From Sphacelaria rigidula (taxonomy: Eukaryota; Phaeophyceae; Sphacelariales): DNA of 28,273 nucleotides. This document shows positions 12,901 through 20,880 of this stretch, in pieces. Made by a program: the position numbers and the translations under genes. Under the pieces are notes generated by a model. It had not been told where the DNA came from. It saw only the letters and a list, made by a program, of their open reading frames with translations, and did not search any database. The stretch spans positions 1 to 28,273 of the forward strand of contig CAXNAA020000102.1 of the NCBI GenBank assembly GCA_964200075.2, in the 5' to 3' direction. Within the stretch, counting starts at the first letter, position 1; each line of letters begins with the position of its first letter.

Positions 12901-15900
12901 CCGAAACCAGTCATACATCTCAATGCCTCTTGAACGACCATGTCCCCTAGAGGGTCCGATATCTGGGGGCCTGTGCTTGGGTGCTCCACACATGCTGGCA
13001 AACACGGCTGTGCAGCGAGTAACTTCCACATCTGCACGAGCCCGTAGAATTTCAAACGACCGTTCCCTCTGCAAAAAGTGAGCTAGGCCCTGTAGCATCT
13101 AACTCGGTCAAGTCACAGCTCGTTTCTCCGCTCATTTCCTTGTGTAGACCCGGACTTGCCCGGGACAAAAAACACATTGGCCCGATTCGGATTCAATCTC
13201 GCCAAGATTTGGGTGATCAGAATCTCACGTTCACTGAACAGGTGATCCAACATGGCGGTGAAATGGTGAAGACACGCCTCACATCAATGCCGTGTGCGTT
13301 TGTTCGGAAATTACAGTGATTTCGTTGTTTGATCGTCGCGCATGAACTGATGCCCGAGGGATACAACAGTGGTCACAACAAGTGTGCGTTGAATCATCAC
13401 ACGATCAAGCATGCTTTTTGTAGCTAAGGCGGGAGTTCAGAAGCAGCGCCAGCCTCACCCCGAGAAACAGAGCACCATAAGTTTTGTGCAATCGGCAATG
13501 TCGCGTTGATTCCACAAAAAATACAGTCAGCAGTGGGACCTAACGCATTATTACTGCTGTCCTCAAGGCCGAGGTTCCGATTTGATTTCGCCGTCTGCGT
13601 GCCACGTCCACGAGTTATTCTTCTCCCGGCCGTGAGACATCTGAAATCAGGGATTTGAAATCCTCTCCAGGCCTCTGTCGTGGGCAGCAACAAAACATAG
13701 ATATTGTAGCACTAGGTTGAGTCGGTTTGTTGGCCTGCTGTGCTGTATCGGGAGAAGGACAGCTGGCGATGGTTTCAAGTGTTGTGTTGCTAGCTATAGA
13801 TCTGCAGAGCTCACACTCGGTACAGGTATAGTGGGTACAGGCAATGGTCATAATATGAGTTCCGTTCAGGCGAACAAAAATAACCACGGACGAAGCAAAG
13901 GCAACGCTATTTTTGCACACATTTAGGCACTTGTAGACAGTACTTCTTACGTGGATTTAAATAAATGAACAAACACAGTACAGTTGTACTGTGTTGTAAA
14001 TGTAGTGTACTGTGTTGTCTGTGTGCTGTTTCGCTGTACGCGTGCTGTGTAAAACTCAGAGCAAATAAGTACAGCCATTGCTGAACAGAGAACAATAGTA
14101 CGATGATGACAACAAGTACAGTACAAGGAGCGGTGCCGCACAGGTTGAAAGTGAAGCATAGAGCATCAGAAACGTGATATGTACACTGTTCTCACGTTTC
14201 CAAAGGCGGAAATCAGACACATCTCTTGGAAAAAATGTTGCTGCCGAGAATTGGACCCTCGACGTTCCGCCACGCCAGGTTTCAGTTTCACCAATTATTC
14301 CACCAGGGCGTATATCTGTACCTCACGACCGGGGCAGTTTTTGAGTGCGGTCACGGAGTTCATTTCTTCGAGCTGGGAACTGAAACTCTGGCACGTGATT
14401 TGCAAGGTACTATCGATACATTTCGAGAAGCCCTAATTTATTTTTCTTTGTCAACATACGACCCACCCGTCGAATTCGTCAAATTGGCCGTTATGTTGGT
14501 CGGTCCTATCCCAACCGAAAAATGAGGAGAACGCTGAGGGCTCGTTGAAATGTGTAGGCGAGTGCCATGGTGATCACTTGTCAAAAATTCAGGTCCCAAC
14601 TCGAAAATGTTAGCGCCGCGTGGCTATATTGGCGAATCCCTAGAGCTCGGAAAATGGTACCAGTTATAACTGGTCATCATCATTATAATGGTGATGATGG
14701 TAATGGTTATATGAAAATTTTGGATAATGGTTTCAAAGTTTTATTTACCGTTACCCGGCTTTATAAAGCCGTTACCGGCTACCTATGCTGCGTACAGCCT
14801 TTGAAAATTGGCCCAAATTTGACGTATTTCTCAGCTCTAGTGAAGCCAAATAGCGAAAAAACATGTCTGCCGCACGGCGCCTCCAGCGGGGCACTCTCTG
14901 CCGGGGGTCTTTTTGGCTCGCGGCTGCGCCGCTCGATGACCGAACTATCATGTACCATTTAACTGATTAATGGTTGGACAAGCGATTTCCGAGTCGACGA
15001 ATCCCCGTGCTCTTGCCCGACCCAGCTCGTGAGCATTGCATCAATAAGTTGCACTGCAACACAACCCCACCGTGGCTGTTCAACCACGTTAGCCTGCCGC
15101 GATGCTATTGATCGAAAACAAGAAAACGCGAAGCAGTGTTAGCGCCCGGAAGTCCTGCTAGATCTTCTTCGCCTTTAATGCCGCCATCCTCCATGGGACC
15201 CAAAACTCGCAGCAGACCGCGGGCGCTAAAACGGTGAAAGGATAAGGATACTCAGTTCTTCGGCTGTGTGCCACGACGAGCCATACCAATGAATTTCACA
15301 TGGACGACCTCACGCCCCCTGACCTCCTTGAAACCCAGCCCCTTATGGAAACAGCTTTCGACTACTGCACGTACAATATCACGACATTCACCACCCGATT
15401 GTTGGAAGTTGGAAGCCATAACATGGTGCTTGTAGATCCGCCTTCCTCACAAATGGGTCACCGGTGTTGCACAGATTCGTTGTTTTGCGGATTGGGGATT
15501 TGTCTCCATAAGAGGGTCTGTATTAATAGTACATTATTTTCGAATTGATTTGAGCGAAATTCGCTATTTCTTCTCGACCTGGGTCCAAGATAATTTTCAG
15601 GCTTTCGATCGAAAAAAGACAGTGAAATTCGTGAAACGGTACATGGTCACTCGTGTACAGTATTTGTACTGTCTGTAAAAGTGTTGAATATCGGACGGAA
15701 AAAAAAATCGATACGATACTTTGAAATATCAACGAAAAACGCCGATGTCGATATATATTTTTTATACTCGAAAAATGGTGCGATATGTATGGAGTATCGA
15801 TACTCGATACGATACCGCACTTTTGGTACTACACTGGCACACGAGCAACCTAACTCGAAGTGGGGGCACGCCTGATGGTATGAAGGTATAGCAGCAGAAG

Positions 15901-18888
15901 TATGTGATTTGTTATTAGACATCATAGAAGAGGCGGCACAACACGCGGCGTGATGCCTCTGTCTAACAAAAATTGTTCGTCATTGTACAAGAGGCAAGAG
16001 GCAGAAGAGGTAGTTGATCGCAACGCCAGGTGTGATGTGTGATGCATAGTGTTGTTCAAGCCGGTGATACACAAAGTATATTTTGTGACAATTATTCTGT
16101 TACGTTTCGATCGAATCAAATCATTTACCTTGACTCTGCGCTTTACGAACATGAAGGGAGCCTGTGCGAAAAATAATACAAGTGCGAAGGATGAAGAAAT
16201 GATGACCTCGAGAAGCGGGCGCGGACTAGAGATCATACAGCAGAAAGGTAAAGCCCATCGCTCCTGCTCGAGAAACGCACTTGATATCATTTTATACCTA
16301 CTCTATGGCCGGGGTGTGCTTGCCCTTGTCTCTCTGTCCTCCATCGCGTCCATTGTGCGGGTGGCCGGGGACAACAACAGAGGTCTCGAGCACCCGTTCG
16401 ATGGCAACATCAACAAACCATCTGTTGTTCTGACGGTAGACGTTACTTGTGCTCATGGTTTTTCAGTGTAATGATTGCCACCATCACCGCCATGCCTTAC
16501 AGTACCTCTCGCACAGGACTAACTGTATAGCACACAGTTCTGTCTGTACTACTTACTGCGGTAGGGAACAAAGTTACGCGGTACTGTCTGTACTGTCTGT
16601 GGAATATACATATACTAAAAACAATTAGCCCAAACACACAAAAGCACGTGGGTCGGTTGCCTGCCAAGCGTGTGAAGCATTTGCGGTATGTTCAACGACG
16701 GTACACCGTACTACAGTACTGCTACTGCTATTGCTTTCACGGCTAGCTGGTGGTGGTTCGTCTGTGTATGTGTGCGTGTGAGCTGTGTTGCGGGTGTGCG
16801 TGCCGTGGCGTGCCCTATATGCCTGCTCTCATTTGCGCGGATGCTTTTAAAAATGGTGTGCCGGCTCTGCTGCGTGCGGGTGGATTCACAAATGGTGTTG
16901 GTTGGACCAGCGGGTCTGCACAAATGCAATGTGGGACCGAATATTTCTGCAGGCAGGTTCTCTTATTTGCCCTGCGCAGGCGTATATACGCCGGCCAGTG
17001 GGGTGGTGAGCAGAAGCATGCGAAAAAAGGGGGACGATATGCTGCCTACCACCCTCCATGTACTTCCAAGCTGCCGAGCTCCCAAATACCGACGATTCGA
17101 GTACCGATATCGATATTCATACGTGTCGACAAGTATCGGCTCGGAAGCTGGCGATATCGATACACCGCATCGACGATATATATCGAAATCGTATCGAATA
17201 TCGATATACGATTTTCAACACTGACAGTGTTAAATATCGAAGTGAATGAAATCTTCGACACAATACTTTGAAATATCGACGTTCGTCGATATCAATATTT
17301 TTTTTCGATACTCGGAAAATGACGCGATACTTATTGAGTATCGATACTCGATATGATACCGCTATTTTGGTAAGAACGCACCTTGCAAGACCGAATGGTA
17401 CTACCACACTGGCATTCGAGCAACCTAACTCGAAGTGGGTGCACGCCTGATTGTATGAAGGTACAGCAGCAGAAGTGTGTGATTAGTTATTTGACACCAT
17501 AGAAGCGGCGGCACAACACGCGGTGTGATGCTTCTGTTTAACAAAAACTGTTCATTGTGCAAGATGAAGTAGGCAAAAGGGGTAGTTGATCTCAACGCCA
17601 GGTGTAATGTGTGATGCATAGTGTGTTGTTCAAGCCGGTGATACACAAAGTATATTTTGCGACCATTTTTCTGTTGTGTTTCGATCGATTCAGGGCATTT
17701 ACCTTGACTGCGCTTTACGCACTGCGAATGCACTCCTCATTTTTCAATAACAAACGCGCCAAACCTAGAAACTTCGCGAATAAATGCAAAAGCCCGCTCG
17801 CTTTTGCTGTTCTCCAAACTAAACAAGGGAAAACATCGGCAGCGTACGTCCATTTTTTTTTGTTGGATGCCCAACAAATTATAAACTCCAGACGCCTTGT
17901 GACTATGAGACGAGGTCAGTGGGGCGGCCGCTGGTGCAGCAGCAGCCGCCGTAGCAGACACAGACGGTTCGACAGAAACGTTGACCGCAGAGTTTGCGCT
18001 ACCGCCGGCGACAAAGCCGAAAGTCTGAAGGCTCACGTTACAGACCGGTGTGGTTCGCAGCAAGTGGGTGCGCAGTGCGCAGACGCGGTGTGTGTGGTTT
18101 GTGTGGTGTGTGGTGTGTGGTGTGTGGTGTGTGGTGGGGTGGTGGGCGGAAGCATGAACCACGCGAAAGAAGGGGGAAGATATTCTGCCTACCACCCCCC
18201 ATGTACTTCCAAGCTACCGACCCCCCAAATATCGACGATATCAAATACCGATATCAATACCGATTTTGATTCGTATCGACAAATATCAGCTTGGAAACCG
18301 GTGATGTCGATACGGGGTATCGGCGATATTTATCGAAATCGTATCTAACCTCGACATCTGATTTTCAACACTGTTTTTGTTTCGATGCGACATATTGGAT
18401 ACCACCCCCCTCTTGGTACCGGCACCTTAACCAGAATACGTTTTTGTTCAATAGCTACCTGCGTCCACAGTATACTATACTATGCTGTACCGTACGGCTG
18501 TTGTCGCTGTGGTGTACTGATTGTACTGCGGTACCGGCTGTGGTTGTCGGGGTACATTGCTCTATACGGTACTGTCTCTAGGTCCGTACATGCCGACATT
18601 CGATGTTCCGTCCAAGTCTCTCCTTCGAAACATATGATTTCTCAAAAATTCTCGAAGTCATCGGAATACAAGCTTGCGTGATCAGCCAGCCGGTCTACGA
18701 CCACCGCCATGGCGCCATGTGTCGTTCACACTGTACCATACCTCTCGCAGCTCAAGGTCGATGTCTCTCGCGTAGCCCCGTAGATCCACACCTTGAAGCA
18801 GCGCTTGTCGAACAATGTCATCTTGCTGGAACTGCTCCAAGTCCTCGTCGATCCCTGAGAAGTCAATTTCATCGTGACCTTCCTCCAT
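683..18888 (-). CDS. VPS52: VPS52, GARP/EARP complex subunit (12-exon gene)
   Basis: VPS52 is a subunit of the GARP and EARP tethers, which capture endosome-derived vesicles at the trans-Golgi and recycling endosomes; in yeast it binds the Rab Ypt6. The exons, in transcription order, are 18888-18742, 11287-11222, 10592-10494, 9461-9294, 9190-9074, 8587-8490, 8099-7922, 7325-7089, 6714-6470, 6320-6140, 5885-5802 and 961-683. Together they give 1899 nt in one frame, that is 632 residues plus a stop. Family landmarks appear in order: an acidic start, the N-terminal coiled coil with GCDAILARMQEML, KAREYLLQKI, SATSEYLFTIEFF, LLWPRFKTVFD, HPHYITRRYAQF and QAVFLINNYHE. Ten introns are GT-AG and one is probably GC-AG. 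Animal and plant homologues are about 700-720 residues; this model lacks roughly the last 70-80. Identification is by recalled family sequence, not a database search. No in-frame stop or frameshift was seen in exons 1-11, so the gene looks intact except perhaps at the 3' end. Confidence 0.9.
1285..1400. repeat. Dispersed repeat R1, copy a
   Basis: Contains CATGAACTGATGCCCGAGGG and ATCCAGCCGTG, then ATGACAGACGCAC and an A-rich stretch with ACACTCGCCCAAGAAAA. The same order of words recurs at 2412-2540 and, shortened, at 13322-13390. Confidence 0.65.
1687..1755 (+). repeat. CA/GA microsatellite
   Basis: An ACACACAC run followed by a purine-only GA-rich tract (GAGAGAAAGAGAGAGC and similar). A low-complexity tract inside intron 11. 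Confidence 0.7.
2412..2540. repeat. Dispersed repeat R1, copy b
   Basis: Shares GGATCCAGCCGTG, TCACATGATAGACGTAC and ACACTCGCTGAAGAAAAA with copy a. It is preceded by GATT repeats (2410-2433). Confidence 0.65.
3320..3865. repeat. 43-bp dyad minisatellite, cluster 1
   Basis: Degenerate units each carry a TTCATRCGGCATGAA-like dyad followed by ATCAAACATACA and CCCACCTGT-type text. Clear examples are near 3530, 3600, 3640 and 3680 (TTCGTGCGACATGAATCAAA). Units are diverged and spacing varies; the same family forms cluster 2. Confidence 0.65.
3989..4441. repeat. Inverted repeat pair between the minisatellite clusters
   Basis: The left arm 3989-4123, read on the minus strand, matches the right arm 4310-4441 on the plus strand. 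Shared exact words are CGCTAGAATCCTC, ATCAGCGCTGAAT and AAGGGCAT in the same order and spacing. Translated in one frame, both arms read K.ARIL.E, then EAR, then KISAE.P. Confidence 0.65.
5180..5600. repeat. 43-bp dyad minisatellite, cluster 2
   Basis: About nine to ten units with a spacing near 43 bp. The best dyad is TTCATACGGCATGAA at 5325-5339; variants include TTCATACGGCATGATT (5283) and CTCATGCGGGATGAAT (5370). Between dyads the text resembles TTTCCCACCTGTNA. Confidence 0.7.
5802..5885 (-). CDS. VPS52: VPS52 exon 11
   Basis: 28 codons ending QAVFLINNYHE, matching the near-invariant VFLINNYD of the family. The acceptor is CAAAAG and the donor is GTGGGTGAG, phase 0. The next exon lies 4.84 kb away. 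Confidence 0.92.
6138..6139 (-). promoter_or_regulatory. Probable GC-type 5' splice site of VPS52 intron 10
   Basis: On the minus strand exon 10 is followed by GCAAGA, close to the consensus of GC-AG introns (GCAAGT). Using it keeps 21 residues between the LR and VFL landmarks, the number I recall in animal and plant VPS52. The competing GT six bases earlier leaves 19. Confidence 0.6.
6140..6320 (-). CDS. VPS52: VPS52 exon 10 (probable GC donor)
   Basis: One nt plus 60 codons carrying the family signature HPHYITRRYAQFAASLLAL. The acceptor is ACCCAG. The end at 6140, before GCAAGA, gives an ungapped alignment through exon 11. The only nearby GT donor (GTGGAG, six bases earlier, exon end 6146) would delete two residues. 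Confidence 0.87.
6470..6714 (-). CDS. VPS52: VPS52 exon 9
   Basis: 81 codons plus 2 nt. Blocks seen are HDTFNQIFARTLSL, YLSTCYDCIGLLLMIKI, RRRVPVLDSFFDRVNMLLWP and RFKTVFDNNLK, the core of the C-terminal helical bundle region. The acceptor is ACGCAG. The donor GTGAGA splits a serine codon. Confidence 0.93.
7089..7325 (-). CDS. VPS52: VPS52 exon 8
   Basis: 79 codons beginning EAAVRNLFTTK. It includes FDLGDRDKIL, PYEAIMRSVFKHLIDSATSE and YLFTIEFFK. The acceptor CACGAAG is not strong, but this start gives the family spacing between AVE and LGDR. The donor is GTATTG, phase 0. Confidence 0.9.
7922..8099 (-). CDS. VPS52: VPS52 exon 7
   Basis: One nt plus 59 codons. It reads YKYLMQFMCDNAPTAAEEIR and then the helix ending TRQDLIAVE, as in other VPS52 proteins. 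The acceptor is CTCCACAG and the donor is GTGGGT. Reading through the donor gives a stop within four codons, so the splice is needed. Confidence 0.92.
8490..8587 (-). CDS. VPS52: VPS52 exon 6
   Basis: 32 codons plus 2 nt, with KAREYLLQKISELRRPKTNV and QIIQKNSLL, a highly conserved family block. The acceptor is GCCCAG. The donor GTGAGC splits a lysine codon (AA/G) completed by exon 7. Confidence 0.92.
9074..9190 (-). CDS. VPS52: VPS52 exon 5
   Basis: 39 codons. The middle (a serine-, threonine- and proline-rich linker) is variable in the family. The end, HLENLKIK, leads straight into the conserved KAREYLLQKI of exon 6. The acceptor is CTCCAG and the donor is GTAAAG, phase 0. Confidence 0.82.
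9294..9461 (-). CDS. VPS52: VPS52 exon 4
   Basis: 56 codons, including SMNIKLKNLRSAEEDLGKFL and VVVAPELATSI, matching the family's MNI.LKNR...LG..... VV.P block. The acceptor is TTCAG and the donor is GTGAGT, phase 0. Confidence 0.92.
10494..10592 (-). CDS. VPS52: VPS52 exon 3
   Basis: 33 codons holding GCDAILARMQEML and FQADLGGISDEI, the most conserved part of the N-terminal coiled coil. The acceptor is CCACAG and the donor is GTACGA, both phase 0. Confidence 0.92.
11222..11287 (-). CDS. VPS52: VPS52 exon 2
   Basis: 22 codons (VELDSVREYAAQSEEVLALH plus KQ). The acceptor is ATTAG at 11289-11288 and the donor is GTGAGA at 11221. This short exon supplies the coiled-coil stretch that precedes the GCDAIL motif and aligns without gaps to the family. 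Confidence 0.88.
13322..13390. repeat. Dispersed repeat R1, copy c (partial)
   Basis: Shares CATGAACTGATGCCCGAGGG with copy a and AGTGGTCACA with copy b. The A-rich half is missing. It sits in intron 1, whereas copies a and b sit in intron 11. Confidence 0.6.
13972..13995. repeat. TACTGTAC-type palindrome
   Basis: AACACAGTACA and TGTACTGTGTT are perfect 11-bp arms around GT. The same word family (GTACAGTAC, TACTGTCTGTACTG) recurs near 2200-2320, 14120, 16500-16600, 18470-18580 and 25010-25070. Confidence 0.7.
14659..14775. repeat. Cluster of perfect palindromes
   Basis: Holds ACCAGTTATAACTGGT (16 bp, perfect), then CATTATAATG inside CATCATC...GATGATG, and CGGCTTTATAAAGCCG (16 bp, perfect), in a stretch of about 115 bp of VPS52 intron 1. 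Confidence 0.7.
15679..17223. mobile_element. hAT-like non-autonomous element E1
   Basis: The 5' end AAGTGTTGAATATCG and 3' end CGATTTTCAACACTG form imperfect terminal inverted repeats of consensus CAGTGTTGAAWATCG, of the CANNG type known from hAT transposons. Both subterminal zones are packed with ATCGATAC/GATATCGA words. The first ~450 bp and last ~255 bp are repeated in element E2. The interior (about 16170-16960) is unique here and encodes no transposase I recognise. No matching 8-bp target duplication was found. Confidence 0.6.
17225..18373. mobile_element. hAT-like non-autonomous element E2
   Basis: Lies head-to-tail with E1, one base apart. It starts CAGTGTTAAATATCG and ends GATTTTCAACACTG. 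Its 5' part (17225-17740) matches 15679-16170, including AACCTAACTCGAAGTGGG and TTCAAGCCGGTGATACACAA. Its 3' part (18120-18373) matches 16968-17223. The interior differs from E1 and includes a GTGTG tract at about 18087-18146. Confidence 0.6.
18742..18888 (-). CDS. VPS52: VPS52 exon 1 (start codon)
   Basis: 49 codons from an ATG at 18888. The start is acidic (MEEGHDEIDFSGIDEDLEQF), as in other VPS52 proteins, and is followed by the conserved segment QALLQGVDLRGYARDIDLEL. The exon ends in phase 0 at GAG followed by the donor GTATGG. The join to exon 2, 7.45 kb away, restores the family's coiled-coil register without a gap. Confidence 0.88.
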
Positions 18889-19575
18889 AATGTAGCTCTT
18901 CTAGCCTTGTTTTTTCATTTACTGCGGATAGGCCGACTACTGTCGTGAGGGAAATACAGCAGACGTGGAGCCCCGGTTCATCTGAGGACTCATACGGGGA
19001 CAAGTCAACATTTCATTCGACATCACAATACCTTCTTGACCCGTTGGTCATGTAGCAGGTTCCAACTTCGAACATAAATTCTAGTGCCATTGTTTCTAGT
19101 GTGTATACATAAAATATACGTAAATGTTTCAGAAAAACCCGAAAGTATGAGTCTAGGTCTCCTGGACTTTTTCAAATGGTGGAAGTTTGGTATAGTCAGT
19201 ATGCTTCCTGGATTGGAGGCCCCAAGCTCTACTCCCGGCCCCGAAGTTGTCAACCGGAAAATGACATAGAGTTCGCAAGAGATGCATGTTACATGTCTCT
19301 TGAAAAAAAAATTCTCAGTTTAAATCTATGATCAATTTGTGCTGCAGTAATGCGATGTCCTCGCAAGGTCGGTGGATGAATCGGACATCTTCGAGAGATT
19401 ATGTGCAGTGATTATGTTAGTATTGTGCTAGATTGTGGATGATTCGTGACTACCTGAATCATGGATCATTTTCGCCGATCCCATTACAGCTGTATTAGGG
19501 GTGGTAAATAACGTGATATCACCCGGGCACAATCCTTTACAGCGCTCACACAGCGAGCTGTGCCATCTCTCCATC
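18889..19575. promoter_or_regulatory. Divergent promoter region between VPS52 and SYS1
   Basis: These 687 bp separate the two start codons, which face away from each other, so the region must hold both 5' leaders and both promoters. I saw no clear TATA box. It includes an interrupted dyad at 19276-19302 (CAAGAGA...CATGT/ACATG...TCTCTTG). Short open frames at 19023-19253 and 19084-19269 lie on opposite strands over each other and match no family I know. Confidence 0.55.
19276..19302. repeat. Dyad in the VPS52/SYS1 promoter
   Basis: Near-perfect inverted repeat: CAAGAGA and TCTCTTG outer arms, CATGT and ACATG inner arms, with a two-base bulge and one-base centre. It is a candidate protein-binding site; no binding factor can be named. 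Confidence 0.4.
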
Positions 19576-19884
19576 ATGGGGCAATTCGACCCCAAGCTCA
19601 TCGTTTCCCAGATAGTGGCGCTACAGAGCTTCTACTATGTCATTATGGGAGCTTTACTCGGAGTTTCCAGGTGATATTTTTCATCTTGTCCTCTGGACCC
19701 TATAGACCTCCTGTTATGCTCTCTACAGCCACCTCTAACCGCACGCCCTGTGCCCCCAATATACTAGGGCTATCTTTGGGACAGAAGTTGGAATGCGGTT
19801 GATCTTCTCCGCGAAGACAGTATCGCTGTCGACGGCGGTGGGCTGGACGGCAATTTGGTGCCATATTCTCACGGCTTTATCTGG
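19576..19884 (+). CDS. SYS1: SYS1-like trans-Golgi membrane protein, exons 1-2 (partial)
   Basis: SYS1 is a small multi-pass membrane protein that recruits N-acetylated Arl3/ARFRP1 to the trans-Golgi. Exon 1 (19576-19670, 31 codons plus 2 nt) starts MGQFDPKLIVSQIVALQSFY, corresponding to the family's (W/F)DP.LI..QIV..Q..YY first membrane helix. Intron 1 is 97 bp (19671-19767, GTGATA to ACTAG). Exon 2 (19768-19884) reads AIFGTEVGMRLIFSAKTVSL, then STAVGWTAIWCHILTALS, matching the second helix region with family spacing. The donor is GTAAGT. Both exons end in phase 2. The conserved RAKxCLDF block and later helices were not found in 19885-28273, so the rest lies beyond the window, or the gene is broken by the SINE and LINE that follow. 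Identification is from recalled sequence. Confidence 0.68.
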
Positions 19885-20190
19885 GTAAGTCCTGTCGAGA
19901 GCGAGGGGTTCGCCTATAATGGGTTGACGCATTACGGCGCGACGTTTCGATAGCAGTCTAGAACAGAATGTGCAGGCTCGATGTCTCTGTAGGTCAAAGT
20001 GAGTCACCAGCCGTTGTACAACCATCCAGCCTGCAAATTTTTCCGCGTCGTTCGCCTATTCATAGTGTGCTATACTCGGTCGACGGTAGGCGGCGTGCTG
20101 CATTGTATTAACTTTGGATGAGGTGCTTCCACAAAAAAAAACTTGACATTCCTTTGAGACTACTACTCTCTGTAGATGAGTATCGGAAAT
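19885..20190. other. SYS1 intron 2 start or flank, no gene seen
   Basis: Follows the exon 2 donor. I searched all plus-strand frames for the SYS1 RAKxCLDF block without success. An apparent Cys-rich minus-strand frame at 19735-20025 is the antisense of exon 2 plus chance sequence. Confidence 0.5.
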
Positions 20191-20558
20191 GTGTGTGTGT
20201 TGTGTGTGTATTGTCGTCCCATTTATTCTGGGCACCAGTCTACATCTTTCGGTATATGTGGGCGCATCAGCCGGGGTCACACAGGAGGACGGTCAACACA
20301 GGAGCTTTTTTATTTTTTATTTGTTTTTAATACCCTACCTTCCTTCTGCGGTGCCTGCCTATATTTCTTGTCGCGAGAGGGGTTCAGTGATCCCTTTCCC
20401 TTGTCGACCGTTAAGTCGAATTTGGTGTACCCACGACATAGTCGCTCTGCACTGTTGGGCATGGGGTGAGAAAAGATTCCAGGTCACTCCGGGAATCGAA
20501 ACCCCCTACTCAACCATCAGAAGGTTACGAGGTTACCAACTGAGCCACCGGGGCGACC
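20191..20558 (-). mobile_element. tRNA-derived SINE, copy 1
   Basis: Read on the minus strand, a 77-nt tRNA-like head (20558-20482) is followed by a body of about 270 bp that ends in a CA-type simple repeat (20209-20191 on the plus strand is TG-rich). The body recurs at 26885-27235 in the same orientation with clear similarity along its length. Head, body and simple-repeat tail are the layout of a SINE mobilised by a LINE. No flanking duplication was identified. Confidence 0.75.
20482..20558 (-). tRNA. tRNA-like SINE head, CTG (Gln-type) anticodon
   Basis: The head folds as a cloverleaf. The acceptor arms GGTCGCC and AGTGACC pair at six of seven positions. A TGGCTCAGTTGG A box matches the consensus fully. 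The anticodon stem is TAACC/GGTTG with loop TTCTGAT, placing CTG at the anticodon. The B box is imperfect (GGTTTCGATTCC). It is a SINE promoter rather than an ordinary tRNA gene, because the linked body is repeated elsewhere. Confidence 0.65.
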
Positions 20559-20561
20559 GGC

Positions 20562-20880
20562 TAAATGTGTACAGCATATTGCAGTTTTTGTTCTGTACTA
20601 TTATACTTGAATCGTACATCGCTGTTTGAGGGACAGCGCGGAGTTGTTTCGCTACGACGGCGTATAGAGAAGAAGTCATCCCAGTTTTACTTTCTCATCA
20701 TCATGGGATAGTTGCCCGCTCCTGCCTCGTGGGCGTTCCCGCCTCGAAACCCGTTGAATGCACGTCGCACGTACTGTCGAACTGCTCCGCGCCGCAGTAG
20801 TCAGGGACTGAGTGACACCTACTGTCAAACTCCCCCGCACCAGACCGTGGATACCACCCGTAATATTTCTCTTATATGGT
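20562..20880. other. Spacer, possible 5' part of the LINE
   Basis: Between the SINE and the first LINE-like text. No coding similarity seen. GC-rich cytosine tracts (20700-20870) may belong to the LINE 5' untranslated region. Confidence 0.35.

Larger units (their letters stand above)
11288..18741 (-). other. VPS52 intron 1 (7.45 kb)
   Basis: Bounded by GTATGG (18741) and ATTAG (11288). Apart from elements E1 and E2, a repeat copy at 13322-13390 and palindromes listed separately, 11390-13300 and 14150-15650 contain only short frames on both strands without recognisable products. The longest are 14226-14525 and 14567-14962 on the plus strand. Confidence 0.8.

Noticed and set aside
12556-13055. 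Overlapping minus-strand frames, Cys-rich
   Set aside because: Overlapping frames in different phases, with no recognisable domain and no alignment to VPS52. They fall between well-joined exons 1 and 2.
14226-14962. Two plus-strand frames of 99 and 131 codons in VPS52 intron 1
   Set aside because: No family resemblance; the second covers the palindrome cluster. Nothing supports translation.
19735-20025. Minus-strand frame with Cys and His residues resembling a zinc finger
   Set aside because: It is antisense to SYS1 exon 2, and the Cys/His spacing does not fit a standard finger.
20482-20558. Functional tRNA-Gln gene
   Set aside because: The fold is good, but the B box is imperfect and the following body is repeated with a second degraded head, so a SINE head is the better reading.
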